Shown here piece by piece: positions 35,944-45,969 of a stretch of DNA of 64,000 nucleotides. The stretch spans positions 1 to 64,000 of the forward strand of contig NZ_JABCQF010000003.1 of assembly GCF_015244705.1 (NCBI RefSeq). The letters run 5' to 3'. This stretch comes from Gluconobacter potus (lineage in GTDB: Bacteria; Pseudomonadota; Alphaproteobacteria; Acetobacterales; Acetobacteraceae). The notes beneath the pieces are model-generated. The model did no database searches. It was not told the origin of the DNA and worked only from the letters and a program-made list of their open reading frames with translations. Every line of letters begins with the position of its first letter. Position 1 is the stretch's first letter. The translations under genes were made by a program, and so were the position numbers.

Positions 35944-38151
35944 ATGAAATCCGCACGCCTGCTGCTTTGTCTCTTCTCCGGATCTGTACTGAGCAGTATG
36001 CCAGCATTTGCAGCGGAGACACAACCGGCTTCCAAGCAGAAAGCGGCACATCCCGCTGCCCCGGCCAAGGCCGCCCCTGCCTCCCCGAAAGCCGAGAACA
36101 TCACCGTCCACAGCCGCAACGGCACCGGTACGGCCGCGGATTACAGGACCAAGGACGTGGCGCTCGGCCCGCTTGGAACACGCTCCGTCCTCGATACGCC
36201 CATGTCCATCATGGTCGTGCCGCATGACGTGCTGGTCAACCAGCAGGCGCGCAATATCAACGATCTCGTGGCCTATGTCCCGTCCGCTCAGCTTGAGATG
36301 CGCGGCGATCCGAACACCAGCCGTCCGCAGTCCCGTGGTTTTGAAGGCGATGTGATTTCCAACACCCGCATGGACGGGCTGAATATGGTCATCACCACGC
36401 CTTATGCCGCCGAGCAGTTCGACAGCCTTCAGGTTCTGAACGGTCTGGCAGGCGCGCTCTACGGGCCGCAGAACCCGGCCGGCACATTCGACTTCACGCT
36501 CAAACGCCCGACGGACCGCATGACCGAGCGACTGGTCGTGGGTACGGACTCCATCGGCGCCCCCATGGAAAGCGCCGATGTCTCCGGTCGCGTAGGCAAG
36601 AACGGCTGGTTCGGGTATCGCCTGAACCTGTTGAACCAGAACGGCGAAGGCTATGTCGAAGGCTCGCATCTGCGGCGTGATCTCGTCAGCGGCGATTTCG
36701 ATATCCACCTCTCGCCCAAGACCGTCATCCAGCTCGATGCCAGCCAGTACACCTATGCCGAGCGCGGATTTCCGGGAGGTTTTGCCTACAGCACCGCGAT
36801 CCAGCTCCCCCAGGCGCCGGATCTGAGCCAGAAGGGTTATGGCCAGCCACAGGCGGGCTATAACATGGAAACCGATACGGCCATGGCCAAGATCATCCAT
36901 ACCTTCAACGACAACTGGAGCCTCAAGCTCGGCGGTCTTTGGCAGAACGCGGCGCGTAACGTCTTCAGCACGTCCAACCAGCTTCTCAATTCCGCAGGCC
37001 TGTACAAGCAGACGATCTCCGCGGCCCTCACGGCCAATGACTTCGTGGCCGGCAGCAACATGGCCTACCTGAACGGCAAATTCCGCACCGGCCCCCTGCG
37101 CCACCAGATCGAACTCGGCACGAACGGCTATGTGATGGGGAACTACAACCCCACCTCCTCCACCGGCACCCTGACGCTGGGTGAGGCCACCATCGGCCAC
37201 CCCAAGAGCTTCGCCAGCGCGCAGCCCTACTATTCCGGCCGCTACAAATCCGCCGACACGATGGACCAGTCCCTGCTGGCAGGCGATACCATTTCACTGG
37301 GCAAGCACTGGTCGATCATGGGCTCCCTCGCCTGGAGCTGGCTGAGCACGAACAACTACGCCACAACAGGCACCAAGACATCCACTTATAGCCGCTCGGC
37401 CGCGTTCAGCCCGATGACGAGCCTGATGTACAAGCCGACCGACAACCAGACCGTCTATTTCACCTGGGGACGTTCGCTTCAGGCCGGTACCATTGCACCG
37501 GCCGGATCAGTCAACGTCAATGAAGTGACGGCGCCACTGCGTTCGGAAGAATATGAGGTCGGCTACAAGATCCTCATCGCCAAGCGCATGCAGGTGAATA
37601 TTGCCGGTTTCCGCATGTCCCGCCCCTATGGCTTCACGGACCCCGTCACCAAGGTCTATGCCAATTACGGCCTGCAGCGGAACTACGGTGTCGAGTTCCA
37701 GGCTTCCGGCAACATCACCGACGATCTGACCTTCCTGGGCGGCATGACCTGGCTGGATGCGCAGATGTTGGGTACGGGATCATCGCTAACGGCCAACAAG
37801 CAGGTCGTGGGCGTGCCGCCGCTGATGGCGAATGCGCTGCTGGACTACCGCCTGCCGTTCCTCAAGGGCGCTGCCGTCAATGCGAACGTCCATTACATGG
37901 GCCGTCGCGCCGCCAACGTGTACAACACGACCTTTGCACCGTCCTATGTCACGCTGGATCTGGGCGCGCGTTACGCGACCCATGCTTACGGCCAGCCGCT
38001 GGTGTTCCGTTTCGGGGTAAACAACGTGACGAACCAGAGCTACTGGGCGTCCGTCTATCCGTCGAGCATCAATGGTGTGAGCACGGCCACGAACTCGGCG
38101 GTCGCCGGTCTGCCGCGCACCTATCACTTCAGCATCGAGCTGGACCTCTGA
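35944..38151 (+). CDS. TonB-dependent siderophore receptor
   Basis: 735 residues. Signal peptide MKSARLLLCLFSGSVLSSMPAFA, then an Ala/Pro/Lys-rich stretch, a plug domain (DTPMSIMVVPHDVLVNQQA, SRPQSRGFEGD, NGLAGALYGPQNPAGTFDF) and a 22-strand barrel ending in an aromatic/Leu terminus (FSIELDL). The layout is that of ferrichrome/hydroxamate-type siderophore receptors. It imports ferric siderophores using TonB energy. The convergent TetR gene (six bases away) may not regulate it; iron control is expected but no clear Fur box was seen. Confidence 0.92.
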   Translation: MKSARLLLCLFSGSVLSSMPAFAAETQPASKQKAAHPAAPAKAAPASPKAENITVHSRNGTGTAADYRTKDVALGPLGTRSVLDTPMSIMVVPHDVLVNQQARNINDLVAYVPSAQLEMRGDPNTSRPQSRGFEGDVISNTRMDGLNMVITTPYAAEQFDSLQVLNGLAGALYGPQNPAGTFDFTLKRPTDRMTERLVVGTDSIGAPMESADVSGRVGKNGWFGYRLNLLNQNGEGYVEGSHLRRDLVSGDFDIHLSPKTVIQLDASQYTYAERGFPGGFAYSTAIQLPQAPDLSQKGYGQPQAGYNMETDTAMAKIIHTFNDNWSLKLGGLWQNAARNVFSTSNQLLNSAGLYKQTISAALTANDFVAGSNMAYLNGKFRTGPLRHQIELGTNGYVMGNYNPTSSTGTLTLGEATIGHPKSFASAQPYYSGRYKSADTMDQSLLAGDTISLGKHWSIMGSLAWSWLSTNNYATTGTKTSTYSRSAAFSPMTSLMYKPTDNQTVYFTWGRSLQAGTIAPAGSVNVNEVTAPLRSEEYEVGYKILIAKRMQVNIAGFRMSRPYGFTDPVTKVYANYGLQRNYGVEFQASGNITDDLTFLGGMTWLDAQMLGTGSSLTANKQVVGVPPLMANALLDYRLPFLKGAAVNANVHYMGRRAANVYNTTFAPSYVTLDLGARYATHAYGQPLVFRFGVNNVTNQSYWASVYPSSINGVSTATNSAVAGLPRTYHFSIELDL

Positions 38152-38157
38152 GGAGGT

Positions 38158-38787
38158 TCAGCCTGAACTCAGGGGGAAGTCATCCTGCCACAGCAGGGGC
38201 TGGAGCGTGAAGGTCCGGCGCAGGATGGCCTCCAGATCGGATTTGCCCTCGGTTTTCATCCATTCGTCCAGTGCGGTCCGGAACGTCGCAATCGCCGTCC
38301 GGGCCAGCAGACGGGCCACGAGAGAGGGCATTTCGGTCGCGGGCAAGCGGGCGATCAGGGCATTGGCCAGCGTTTCTTCCCATTCGGAATACCGGCGCAG
38401 CGCCATATCCCTCAGGGCTGGCGTGCCTTCCACGAGCCTGACAACGGCATAAGCATCCATCCTGTCGGACGAATAACACGCCACGACCGGCACCAGTCCG
38501 GCCAGAACGGCATCCTGTAACGGAATATCCAGCGGCACGTCACGAATGGCTTCGGTCAGGATCGTGGTCACGCCGCCGGTCCAGGCCAGAATGATGTCCG
38601 CCTTGCCTGGGAAGTACCGGAACAGCGTCCGCCGCGAAATCTGCGCGGCTTCGGCGATCTCGTCGACCGATGTTTCCTCGTAACCATAGGTCGAGAACAG
38701 GCGCATGGCCTCCCGCACCAGCGCGGCGTGGGTGCGATCCTTCTTGCGCTGCCGGAGCGGCCCGTCCTGTTCTGCGTCAGTCGTCAT
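38158..38787 (-). CDS. TetR-family transcriptional regulator
   Basis: 209 residues. N-terminal HTH: THAALVREAMRLFSTYGYEETSVDEIAEAAQISRRTLFRYF, read in parts, is a textbook TetR domain. The C-terminal half resembles the MftR-type TetR_C domain of acyl-binding regulators (AVVRLVEGTPALRDMALRRY). Ligand and target unknown. It ends six bases from the convergent TonB receptor gene. Confidence 0.88.
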   Translation of the reverse strand: MTTDAEQDGPLRQRKKDRTHAALVREAMRLFSTYGYEETSVDEIAEAAQISRRTLFRYFPGKADIILAWTGGVTTILTEAIRDVPLDIPLQDAVLAGLVPVVACYSSDRMDAYAVVRLVEGTPALRDMALRRYSEWEETLANALIARLPATEMPSLVARLLARTAIATFRTALDEWMKTEGKSDLEAILRRTFTLQPLLWQDDFPLSSG

Positions 38788-38842
38788 GCCGTCCAGTTAT
38801 CCCGAAGTCCCCAAAGAGCATAGACCCGATCTGCAAAACCCT

Positions 38843-39250
38843 TCAGGGCACAAGCCTGTAACGGGCGCGGACCAGAACGTCATTTTCAAGCTGTTGCCGG
38901 ACCGCCACAAGATCCTGCGCCCCGGTCAGGATGGCAACTTCACGGAAAAACGGGCGTCTGCCAACCACCCGATCCTGAAACACCTGCGCCAGAACCATGG
39001 CCACGGGCTCACGCGTACAGCACAGACATCCCGCCGCATGCCGGTTCATGAAAGGCGAGGCTGCCGGAATATCGGCCACATCTCCCCATCCGCCATCCGC
39101 CCCCGCCTCACCGATGAGCAGGGCGTCGCGCCTGCGTTCTTCGGGCCATTCCGCCGGATCGGACAGGAAGGTCAGCGGGATCAGTGCGGTGCCGGAAGAC
39201 GTCATGCAACCTTCTGTAGCAGCCCTGAGCAGAGCGGACAGCATTTTCAT
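38843..39250 (-). CDS. Small CobW/COG0523-like protein without a P-loop
   Basis: 135 residues from the ATG at 39250, with AGAGG eight bases upstream. The centre reads HAAGCLCCTREPVAMVLAQVFQ (Cys75, Cys77, Cys78), very like the GCxCC metal motif of COG0523 (CobW/ZNG1) GTPases. The surrounding order also matches: IPLTFLS at the start in place of the 'IPVTVLTGFLGAGKT' strand, LLIGEAGADG where COG0523 has 'NEFGEVGID', and EVAILTGAQDLVAVRQQL where it has 'viEttGlAdP'. No GxxxxGKT P-loop is present, so GTP hydrolysis is not expected. It is divergent from metH. The relationship is inferred from pattern; a coincidence of the CxCC motif is the alternative. Confidence 0.55.
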   Translation of the reverse strand: MKMLSALLRAATEGCMTSSGTALIPLTFLSDPAEWPEERRRDALLIGEAGADGGWGDVADIPAASPFMNRHAAGCLCCTREPVAMVLAQVFQDRVVGRRPFFREVAILTGAQDLVAVRQQLENDVLVRARYRLVP

Positions 39251-39314
39251 GGTGTTGCCTCTTTGCCGGAGGGGAACCGTTTTGCTACACCCTCCTGTCC
39301 CTGACCGTGTATAG

Positions 39315-39343
39315 AGGCCCAGCCCCGATCGCGGGGCCAGCCT
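39315..39343 (+). promoter_or_regulatory. Leader hairpin upstream of metH
   Basis: AGGC (39315-39318) and GCCT (39340-39343) enclose GCCCC (39322-39326) and GGGGC (39333-39337) with a small internal loop. It is 36 bases before the metH ATG and has no T run. It might influence metH translation. No B12-box or known SAM riboswitch core was seen. Confidence 0.3.
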
Positions 39344-39378
39344 TCTCCCGTCATTCCCAGTTACAGAGCCTTCTGCCC

Positions 39379-42300
39379 ATGTCCTCACGTCCCCATCTGC
39401 TTGATGCCCTCTCCGATCAGGTCCTGCTGTGCGATGGCGGCATGGGATCGCGGGTGCAGATGCTGGATCTGGAAGTCGAGCGCGATTACTGGGGGCAGGA
39501 AAACTGCACCGAAATCCTGAACCTCTCGCGCCCCGAACTCGTCCGTGAAATCCATCGCGGCTATTTCGAGGCCGGTGCGGATATGGTGGAGACCAACACC
39601 TTCGGCGGCTCCATCGTCACGCTGGCGGAGTTCGGACTTCAGGACCGCACGCGCGAAATCAACCGCACGGCCGCGACACTGGCCCGCGAGGCCGCCGAGA
39701 CGTTCTCGGACGGGCGGCACCGCTACGTCATAGGCTCCATCGGTCCGGGCACGAAGCTGCCGACGCTGGGCAACATTGCCTATGACGATCTGGAAGCCGG
39801 TCTGGTCGAACAGTGCCGCGGCCTGATTGATGGCGGCGTGGACGGGTTCCTGATCGAGACGTGTCAGGATACGCTTCAAATCAAGGCGGCTGTGAATGCT
39901 GCCAAGATTGCCCGGATCGAACTCGGCTCCGATGCGCCGATCTTCGTGCAGGTGACGGTCGAGACCACTGGCACGCTGCTGGTCGGCCCTGATATCGCCG
40001 CTGCCGCCACAACCGTTCAGGCGCTGGACGTCCCCTCGCTCGGCCTGAACTGCGCGACTGGCCCGCAGGAAATGGGCGAGCATGTCCGCTGGCTGTCGGA
40101 GAACTGGCCCGGTCTCATTTCCATGCAGCCCAATGCCGGTCTGCCCGAGCTTGTGGACGGCAAGACCGTCTATCCGCTCAGCCCCGAGGAAATGGCCGTC
40201 TGGATGGAGCGCTTCGTCAAGGAAGACGGGCTGAACCTGATCGGCGGCTGCTGTGGCACGTCCACGCCGCATATCCAGGCGCTCGACGGCATGCTGCGTC
40301 GCCTTGGTGGCACAAAACTCCGTCCTGCCCCGGTCAAGCGCAGCACGGTCTGGATGCCGTCGGTCTCCAGCCTCTACACCCAGACGCCGCTGCGTCAGGA
40401 AAACAGCTATTTCTCCATCGGCGAGCGCTGCAACGCCAATGGCTCCAAGAAATGGCGTGAGCTTCAGGAAGCCAATGACTGGGATGGCTGCGTTGCCATC
40501 GGGCGTGAACAGGCGGCCGAGGGCTCCAACGCGCTCGACATCTGCACAGCCTTCGTCGGGCGGGATGAAGTCCGTGAAATGAATGAGGTCGTCACGCGTT
40601 TCACATCGTCCGTGAATGCGCCGCTGGTGATCGATTCCACGGAAACGCCGGTCATTGAGGCCGCGCTCAAGCTGCATGGCGGCAAGCCCATCATCAACTC
40701 GATCAATTTCGAGGATGGCGAACAGCAGGCCCATGACCGCATGAAACTGGCCCGCAAGTTCGGCGCGGCCATGATCGCACTCACGATTGATGAAGTCGGC
40801 ATGGCGAAAGAGCCGCAGGACAAGCTTCGCATTGCCGAACGTCTGGTCGAGTTCGCCTGCACCCAGTACGGGCTGCCACAGTCCGATCTGATGATCGATC
40901 CGCTGACCTTCACCATCGCCACAGGTGTGGAAGACGATCGCAAGCTCGGCCAGTGGACGCTTGAGGGCATCAAGCTGATCCGCGACAAGTTCCCCGACAT
41001 CCAGATCATTCTTGGCCTGTCGAACATCTCCTTCGGCCTGAACCCGGCCGCGCGTGCGGTGCTGAACTCGGTGTTCCTGGATCATGCGGTCAAGGCCGGC
41101 ATGACGGGGGCGATCGTGCATGTCTCCAAGATCCGCCCGCTGCATCTGATTGCCCCGGAAGAGGTCAAGGTCGCGGAAGACCTGATCTTTGACCGCCGCA
41201 CTGAGGACTATGATCCGCTCCAGAAGCTGCTGGAGCTGTTTGCAGGCCGTAAAGCTGCCGATGCCGTCAAGAAGCGCCGCGCAGAGACCCCGGCGGAGCG
41301 TCTGAAAGACCGGATCGTGGACGGTGACCGCAAAGGCATCGAACAGGATCTGGAAGATGCGATGGCGGAAATGCCGCCGCTAGACATCATCAACAATGTC
41401 CTGCTCGATGGTATGAAGGTTGTGGGCGAGCTGTTCGGTTCGGGCAAGATGCAGCTTCCGTTCGTACTGCAATCCGCCGAGACCATGAAGACGGCCGTGG
41501 CCTGGCTCGAGCCGCACATGGAGCGCGTGGAAGGCCAGCATCGCGGCACGATGGTGCTCGCCACCGTCAAGGGCGACGTGCACGATATCGGCAAGAACCT
41601 CGTGGACATCATCCTGACCAATAACGGCTATCAGGTCATCAATCTGGGCATCAAGGTGCCGCTCGCGGACATGATCGCGGCCGTGAAGGAACACAAGGCG
41701 GACGCGCTCGGCATGTCCGGGCTTCTGGTGAAGTCCACGGTCATCATGCGCGAAAACCTTGAGGAAATGCACCGTCAGGGTTTTGACGTTCCGGTCATTC
41801 TCGGCGGTGCGGCCCTCACCCGGAATTATGTCGAGGAAGAATGCGCCCGCTCCTATGGCGCCGGTGAGCCGGGGCGCGTGGCCTATGCGCGTGATGCGTT
41901 CGATGGTCTGGGCCTGATGGACAAGATCGCCAACAAGGAACTCGATTCCTATCTTGGCGCGATCCAGACGCGTCGCGCCAGCCAGGCGAGCCGCAAGACG
42001 GCGCGTGCACCGGAAATCGCGGAAACACGGGGCTTTGGCGTGGTGGATCGCGAGGCTGCCAAGGCCCGGCGTGAGCGGATTTCAGGCTCCGAGCCGGTCA
42101 TCACACCGCCATTCTGGGGCGGACGTGTTCTCGAAGCGACGCCGAACGCGGTTCTGCCGTTCCTCAATGAACGCTCGCTGTACCAGTTCCAGTGGGGCTT
42201 CCGGAAACAGGGCCGCTCGCTCGACGAGTTCATGGAATACGCCAAGACTGAGCTCCGCCCCGTGCTGAAGCGCATGCTGGCGCTGAGTGCGGAACAGGAC

Positions 42301-42885
42301 ATCATCCGGCCGCAGGCGATCTATGGATACTGGAAGGCTGCGGGCGACGGGAACGATCTCGTGCTGTTCGAGGAAGACGGCAAAACGGAAGCCGCGCGTT
42401 TCACCATGCCGCGCCAGCCCAAGGATGACGGCGAGTGCATCGCCGATTTCGTGCGCGACATCAGCGATGACGTGCGCGATGTGGTCGGGCTTCAGGTCGT
42501 GACCGTCGGGCAAAAAGCGTCCGATCTGGCGCGGGTGTGGTTCGAGGAAAACCGCTATCAGGATTATCTGTACCTGCATGGCCTGTCGGTCGAGATGGCG
42601 GAAGCCATGGCGGAATACACCCACAAGCGCATCCGCGCCGAGCTGGGCTTTGCCGGCGAAGACGACCGCGACATGGAGAAGCTGCTGTCACAGTCCTATC
42701 GCGGCTCGCGCTATTCCTTCGGCTATCCCGCCTGCCCCCGGCTTGAGGATCAGGCACCGATCCTGAAAATGCTGGATGCCGAACGCATCGGCGTGTCGCT
42801 TTCAGACGGCTATCAGCTTCACCCCGAGCAGTCGACATCCGCGCTCGTGATGCTGAACCCACGGGCAAAATACTTCACCGTCTGA
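39379..42885 (+). CDS. metH: Cobalamin-dependent methionine synthase
   Basis: 1168 residues from the ATG at 39379 ([11 protein letters not shown]); the frame starts earlier at 39307 but the extra residues are not MetH-like. Four modules: homocysteine-binding barrel with zinc ligands in GLNCATG (Cys about 225) and [10 protein letters not shown] (about 290); methyltetrahydrofolate domain ([15 protein letters not shown] onward); B12 domain with the axial ligand His735 in DVHDIGKNL; and the C-terminal S-adenosylmethionine-binding reactivation domain with [13 protein letters not shown]. It transfers methyl from 5-methyltetrahydrofolate to homocysteine. It is followed after 38 bases by purU. Confidence 0.98.
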   Translation: MSSRPHLLDALSDQVLLCDGGMGSRVQMLDLEVERDYWGQENCTEILNLSRPELVREIHRGYFEAGADMVETNTFGGSIVTLAEFGLQDRTREINRTAATLAREAAETFSDGRHRYVIGSIGPGTKLPTLGNIAYDDLEAGLVEQCRGLIDGGVDGFLIETCQDTLQIKAAVNAAKIARIELGSDAPIFVQVTVETTGTLLVGPDIAAAATTVQALDVPSLGLNCATGPQEMGEHVRWLSENWPGLISMQPNAGLPELVDGKTVYPLSPEEMAVWMERFVKEDGLNLIGGCCGTSTPHIQALDGMLRRLGGTKLRPAPVKRSTVWMPSVSSLYTQTPLRQENSYFSIGERCNANGSKKWRELQEANDWDGCVAIGREQAAEGSNALDICTAFVGRDEVREMNEVVTRFTSSVNAPLVIDSTETPVIEAALKLHGGKPIINSINFEDGEQQAHDRMKLARKFGAAMIALTIDEVGMAKEPQDKLRIAERLVEFACTQYGLPQSDLMIDPLTFTIATGVEDDRKLGQWTLEGIKLIRDKFPDIQIILGLSNISFGLNPAARAVLNSVFLDHAVKAGMTGAIVHVSKIRPLHLIAPEEVKVAEDLIFDRRTEDYDPLQKLLELFAGRKAADAVKKRRAETPAERLKDRIVDGDRKGIEQDLEDAMAEMPPLDIINNVLLDGMKVVGELFGSGKMQLPFVLQSAETMKTAVAWLEPHMERVEGQHRGTMVLATVKGDVHDIGKNLVDIILTNNGYQVINLGIKVPLADMIAAVKEHKADALGMSGLLVKSTVIMRENLEEMHRQGFDVPVILGGAALTRNYVEEECARSYGAGEPGRVAYARDAFDGLGLMDKIANKELDSYLGAIQTRRASQASRKTARAPEIAETRGFGVVDREAAKARRERISGSEPVITPPFWGGRVLEATPNAVLPFLNERSLYQFQWGFRKQGRSLDEFMEYAKTELRPVLKRMLALSAEQDIIRPQAIYGYWKAAGDGNDLVLFEEDGKTEAARFTMPRQPKDDGECIADFVRDISDDVRDVVGLQVVTVGQKASDLARVWFEENRYQDYLYLHGLSVEMAEAMAEYTHKRIRAELGFAGEDDRDMEKLLSQSYRGSRYSFGYPACPRLEDQAPILKMLDAERIGVSLSDGYQLHPEQSTSALVMLNPRAKYFTV

Positions 42886-42923
42886 GGACGGCAGGCTTTA
42901 AAAAAGACGAGAAAAGACAGTCC

Positions 42924-43802
42924 ATGACGGCCCCATCAGTTCCGCAGACCACCTATGTCCTGACGCTTTCATGCCCCAACCGCCCGGGCATCGTGGCGGC
43001 AATCAGCGGCAGGCTTGCGGAACTGAACGCCAACATCACCGAAGCCCAGCAGTTCGATGACCGGGACAGCACGGTCTTCTTCATGCGCATCGTGTTCGAA
43101 ATCACGGATGGCCAGACCAGCATGGAGCAGCTTCGCGACGCGCTGGCTGTTCTGGGTGATACGTTCAGCATGGACTGGGCGCTGCATGACCGGAGCGTGA
43201 AGCCGAAGGTCCTGCTGATGGTGTCGCGTTTCGATCACTGCCTGGTGGATCTGCTGTATCGCTGGCGGATTGGGGAACTGCCGATCGAGCCGGTCGGGAT
43301 CGTGTCGAACCATCCGCGAGAGGTCTTCGCGGATCTGGATTTCTACGGCATCCCCTTCCACCACCTTCCCGTCACGAAAGACACAAAGCCCGTGCAGGAA
43401 GCGCAAATTCTGGACCTGTTTGCCTCAACGGGAGCCGAACTGGTCATTCTCGCGCGCTACATGCAGGTCCTGTCCAATGAGATGGCTGCCAGCCTGTCGG
43501 GGCATTGCATCAACATTCACCATTCCTTCCTGCCCGGCTTCAAGGGCGCACGTCCCTATCATCAGGCCTTTGCGCGGGGTGTGAAGCTGATCGGCGCGAC
43601 TGCCCATTACGTCACGCGCGATCTGGATGAAGGCCCGATCATCGAACAGGATGTGGAGCGCATTTCCCATGCCGACACGCCCGATGACCTGATCCGCAAA
43701 GGGCGCGATATCGAACGCCGGGTTCTGGCGCGTGCTGTCCGGTATCACATTGAACGCCGGACCATCATCAACGGCAACAGGACAGTCGTCTTCACGCCCT
43801 GA
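42924..43802 (+). CDS. purU: Formyltetrahydrofolate deformylase
   Basis: 292 residues: an N-terminal ACT domain ([20 protein letters not shown]) and a formyltransferase-like catalytic domain with the Asn-His-Asp set in [13 protein letters not shown] and [15 protein letters not shown]. It hydrolyses 10-formyltetrahydrofolate to formate and tetrahydrofolate. In E. coli the enzyme senses methionine and glycine. Following metH directly, it would release free tetrahydrofolate and formate and help balance the one-carbon pool when methionine is plentiful. Confidence 0.95.
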   Translation: MTAPSVPQTTYVLTLSCPNRPGIVAAISGRLAELNANITEAQQFDDRDSTVFFMRIVFEITDGQTSMEQLRDALAVLGDTFSMDWALHDRSVKPKVLLMVSRFDHCLVDLLYRWRIGELPIEPVGIVSNHPREVFADLDFYGIPFHHLPVTKDTKPVQEAQILDLFASTGAELVILARYMQVLSNEMAASLSGHCINIHHSFLPGFKGARPYHQAFARGVKLIGATAHYVTRDLDEGPIIEQDVERISHADTPDDLIRKGRDIERRVLARAVRYHIERRTIINGNRTVVFTP

Positions 43803-43903
43803 GCCCTGCTTTTCGTCGACAGGACATGAATATTTCGCACGACACCCGGAATATTCTCTCCTAGGCTCGACCCGGCATGTTCACAGCCGGCAGCAATATT
43901 CAG

Positions 43904-44350
43904 ATGACCGTCCGCAAAACCCTTCTTTCACTTGCCCTGTTCACGTCGCTGGTCGCGCAGACTGCCTGTTCCGGTGACCTGGTCCTTGAGAAGCGGCTGA
44001 CCCCGGCGGATACCCTGCGTGAGACCACAAACCGGACCGTCGTGCCCGGCACGTTCGTCATGACCGTGAAAAGCGTGAATGTCTTCAACAAGATGGTCTT
44101 CCTCAATTCGGAAGACACCTATCTGGACCGGGCCAATGTGGCCGTGCAGATCACGTCCGCTGTGGCCTATAACGCCGATATCCGTTTCGGCGGCGATTTC
44201 CGCAAGATGGTCCTGAACCGCAAGATCCTGGTGATCGGATCGGCCATGAAGGTTGGCGCTGATCTGGAACAGGGGATCATCGTGAACAACAAGGACGATT
44301 ACCGCACCTATATTTTCGTCAGCCGGGCGAGCAATATTTTCCTGCGATAA
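43904..44350 (+). CDS. Exported protein of unknown function
   Basis: 148 residues from the ATG at 43904 (MTVRKTLLSLALFTSLVAQTAC); an ATG at 43877 is also in frame and neither has a clear ribosome site. A hydrophobic export signal ends near TACSG; the box before Cys is not canonical for lipoproteins, so cleavage type is uncertain. The rest is beta-rich without strongly conserved motifs known to me (VPGTFVMTVKSVNVFN, RFGGDFRKMVLNRKILVIG). It stands between purU and the D-lactate-type dehydrogenase. Confidence 0.6.
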   Translation: MTVRKTLLSLALFTSLVAQTACSGDLVLEKRLTPADTLRETTNRTVVPGTFVMTVKSVNVFNKMVFLNSEDTYLDRANVAVQITSAVAYNADIRFGGDFRKMVLNRKILVIGSAMKVGADLEQGIIVNNKDDYRTYIFVSRASNIFLR

Positions 44351-44458
44351 GCACGCATAATATCTGATCTTGCATCGTATATTCGTTTCCCGACAGATTA
44401 TTCCATTTTATAGCCCCATAACGATCCGAAGATATTTCCCAGGACTCCGATCCAGCCT

Positions 44459-45913
44459 ATGAAGGGCATCCTTTCTCCATGCCGGATCCTGTTCATGACC
44501 GTCTCTTCCGCCTCCGCTCCGGACCGTCTTCAGGCCGTTCTCAAGGCCCTTCAGCCCGTCATGGGCGAGCGGATCAGCACGGCACCGTCCGTTCGCGAAG
44601 AACACAGCCACGGCGAGGCCATGAATGCCTCCCGCCTGCCCGAGGCGGTGGTGTTTGCGGAGAACACGCAGGATGTCGCAACTGTTCTGCGACACTGCCA
44701 TGAATGGCGCGTTCCGGTCGTGGCGTTCGGCGCCGGAACCTCGGTCGAAGGCCATGTCGTGCCGCCCGAACAGGCCATCAGCCTCGATCTGTCCCGCATG
44801 ACCGCCATTGTGGAACTGAACGCCGAGGATCTGGACTGCCGGGTCCAGGCCGGCATCACGCGCCAGACCCTGAATGTCGAAATCCGCGATACGGGCCTGT
44901 TTTTCCCGGTCGATCCGGGCGGAGAGGCCACGATCGGCGGGATGTGCGCCACCCGCGCCTCGGGAACAGCTGCCGTGCGTTACGGCACGATGAAAGAGAA
45001 TGTGCTGGGCCTGACCGTCGTTCTTGCAACCGGCGAAGTCATCCGCACAGGCGGCCGCGTGCGCAAATCCTCCACGGGCTATGACCTGACGTCCCTGTTC
45101 ATCGGCTCGGAAGGCACGCTCGGCATCATCACGGAAGTCCAGCTTCGGCTACACGGGCGCCCGGACAGTGTTTCGGCCGCGATCTGCCAGTTCGAGAACC
45201 TGCATGACGCCGTGCAAACCGCCATGGAAATCATCCAGTGCGGCATCCCCATCACCCGCGTAGAACTGATGGACAGCGTGCAGATGGCGGCTTCCATCCA
45301 GTATTCCGGCCTGAGCGAATACCTGCCCCTGACCACGCTGTTTTTCGAGTTCACAGGTTCGCCGGCGTCAGTACGGGAGCAGGTCGAGACGACGGAAGCC
45401 ATTGCGTCCGGCAATAACGGGCTGGGCTTTGCCTGGGCCGAAAGCCCCGAGGAGCGCACCCGCCTGTGGAAAGCGCGGCATGACGCCTACTGGGCGGCCA
45501 AGGCCATCGTTCCGGGCGCGCGCGTCATTTCCACGGACTGCATCGTCCCGATTTCCCGTCTGGGCGAACTGATCGAGGGCGTGCACCGTGATATCGAGGC
45601 CTCCGGCCTGCGCGCCCCCCTTCTGGGCCATGTGGGAGACGGCAATTTCCATACCCTCATCATCACGGATGACACCGCCGAAGGGCACCAGCTCGCCCTG
45701 GATCTGGACCGCAAAATCGTGGCCCGCGCCCTGTCGCTGAACGGATCATGCAGCGGTGAACATGGTGTCGGCATGGGCAAGCTGGAGTTTCTCGAAACCG
45801 AGCATGGGCCTGGAAGCCTCAGCGTGATGCGCGCCCTGAAAAACACGATGGACCCGCACCATATCCTCAATCCCGGCAAACTCCTGCCGCCCGGTCCTGT
45901 TTACACGGGCTGA
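44459..45913 (+). CDS. FAD-linked D-lactate dehydrogenase/glycolate-oxidase-type enzyme
   Basis: 484 residues from the ATG at 44459; an alternative start at 44495 (MTVSSASAP) is similar to family N-termini. The PCMH FAD domain shows VPVVAFGAGTSVEGHVVP and FPVDPGGEATIGGMCATRASG; the C-terminal FAD-oxidase domain has GHVGDGNFHTLI and NGSCSGEHGVGMGK, which carry the conserved histidines near the flavin. It oxidises D-lactate or a similar 2-hydroxyacid and passes electrons to cytochrome c or quinone, like LDHD/GlcD. mqo follows 56 bases later, pairing two 2-hydroxyacid respiratory enzymes. Confidence 0.9.
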   Translation: MKGILSPCRILFMTVSSASAPDRLQAVLKALQPVMGERISTAPSVREEHSHGEAMNASRLPEAVVFAENTQDVATVLRHCHEWRVPVVAFGAGTSVEGHVVPPEQAISLDLSRMTAIVELNAEDLDCRVQAGITRQTLNVEIRDTGLFFPVDPGGEATIGGMCATRASGTAAVRYGTMKENVLGLTVVLATGEVIRTGGRVRKSSTGYDLTSLFIGSEGTLGIITEVQLRLHGRPDSVSAAICQFENLHDAVQTAMEIIQCGIPITRVELMDSVQMAASIQYSGLSEYLPLTTLFFEFTGSPASVREQVETTEAIASGNNGLGFAWAESPEERTRLWKARHDAYWAAKAIVPGARVISTDCIVPISRLGELIEGVHRDIEASGLRAPLLGHVGDGNFHTLIITDDTAEGHQLALDLDRKIVARALSLNGSCSGEHGVGMGKLEFLETEHGPGSLSVMRALKNTMDPHHILNPGKLLPPGPVYTG

Positions 45914-45969
45914 GCTTTCGGGGATCTTTCAGCCGCCTTTCTTTCCAGTCCCTGCCGGATTTCAGCACC

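Noticed and set aside
39251-39378. Cobalamin or SAM riboswitch before metH
   Set aside because: The gap is only 128 bases and has no B12-box or known SAM core; only a simple hairpin is present.
39385-41145. 586-residue open frame on the minus strand
   Set aside because: Antisense shadow of metH, produced by high GC; no protein-like domain.
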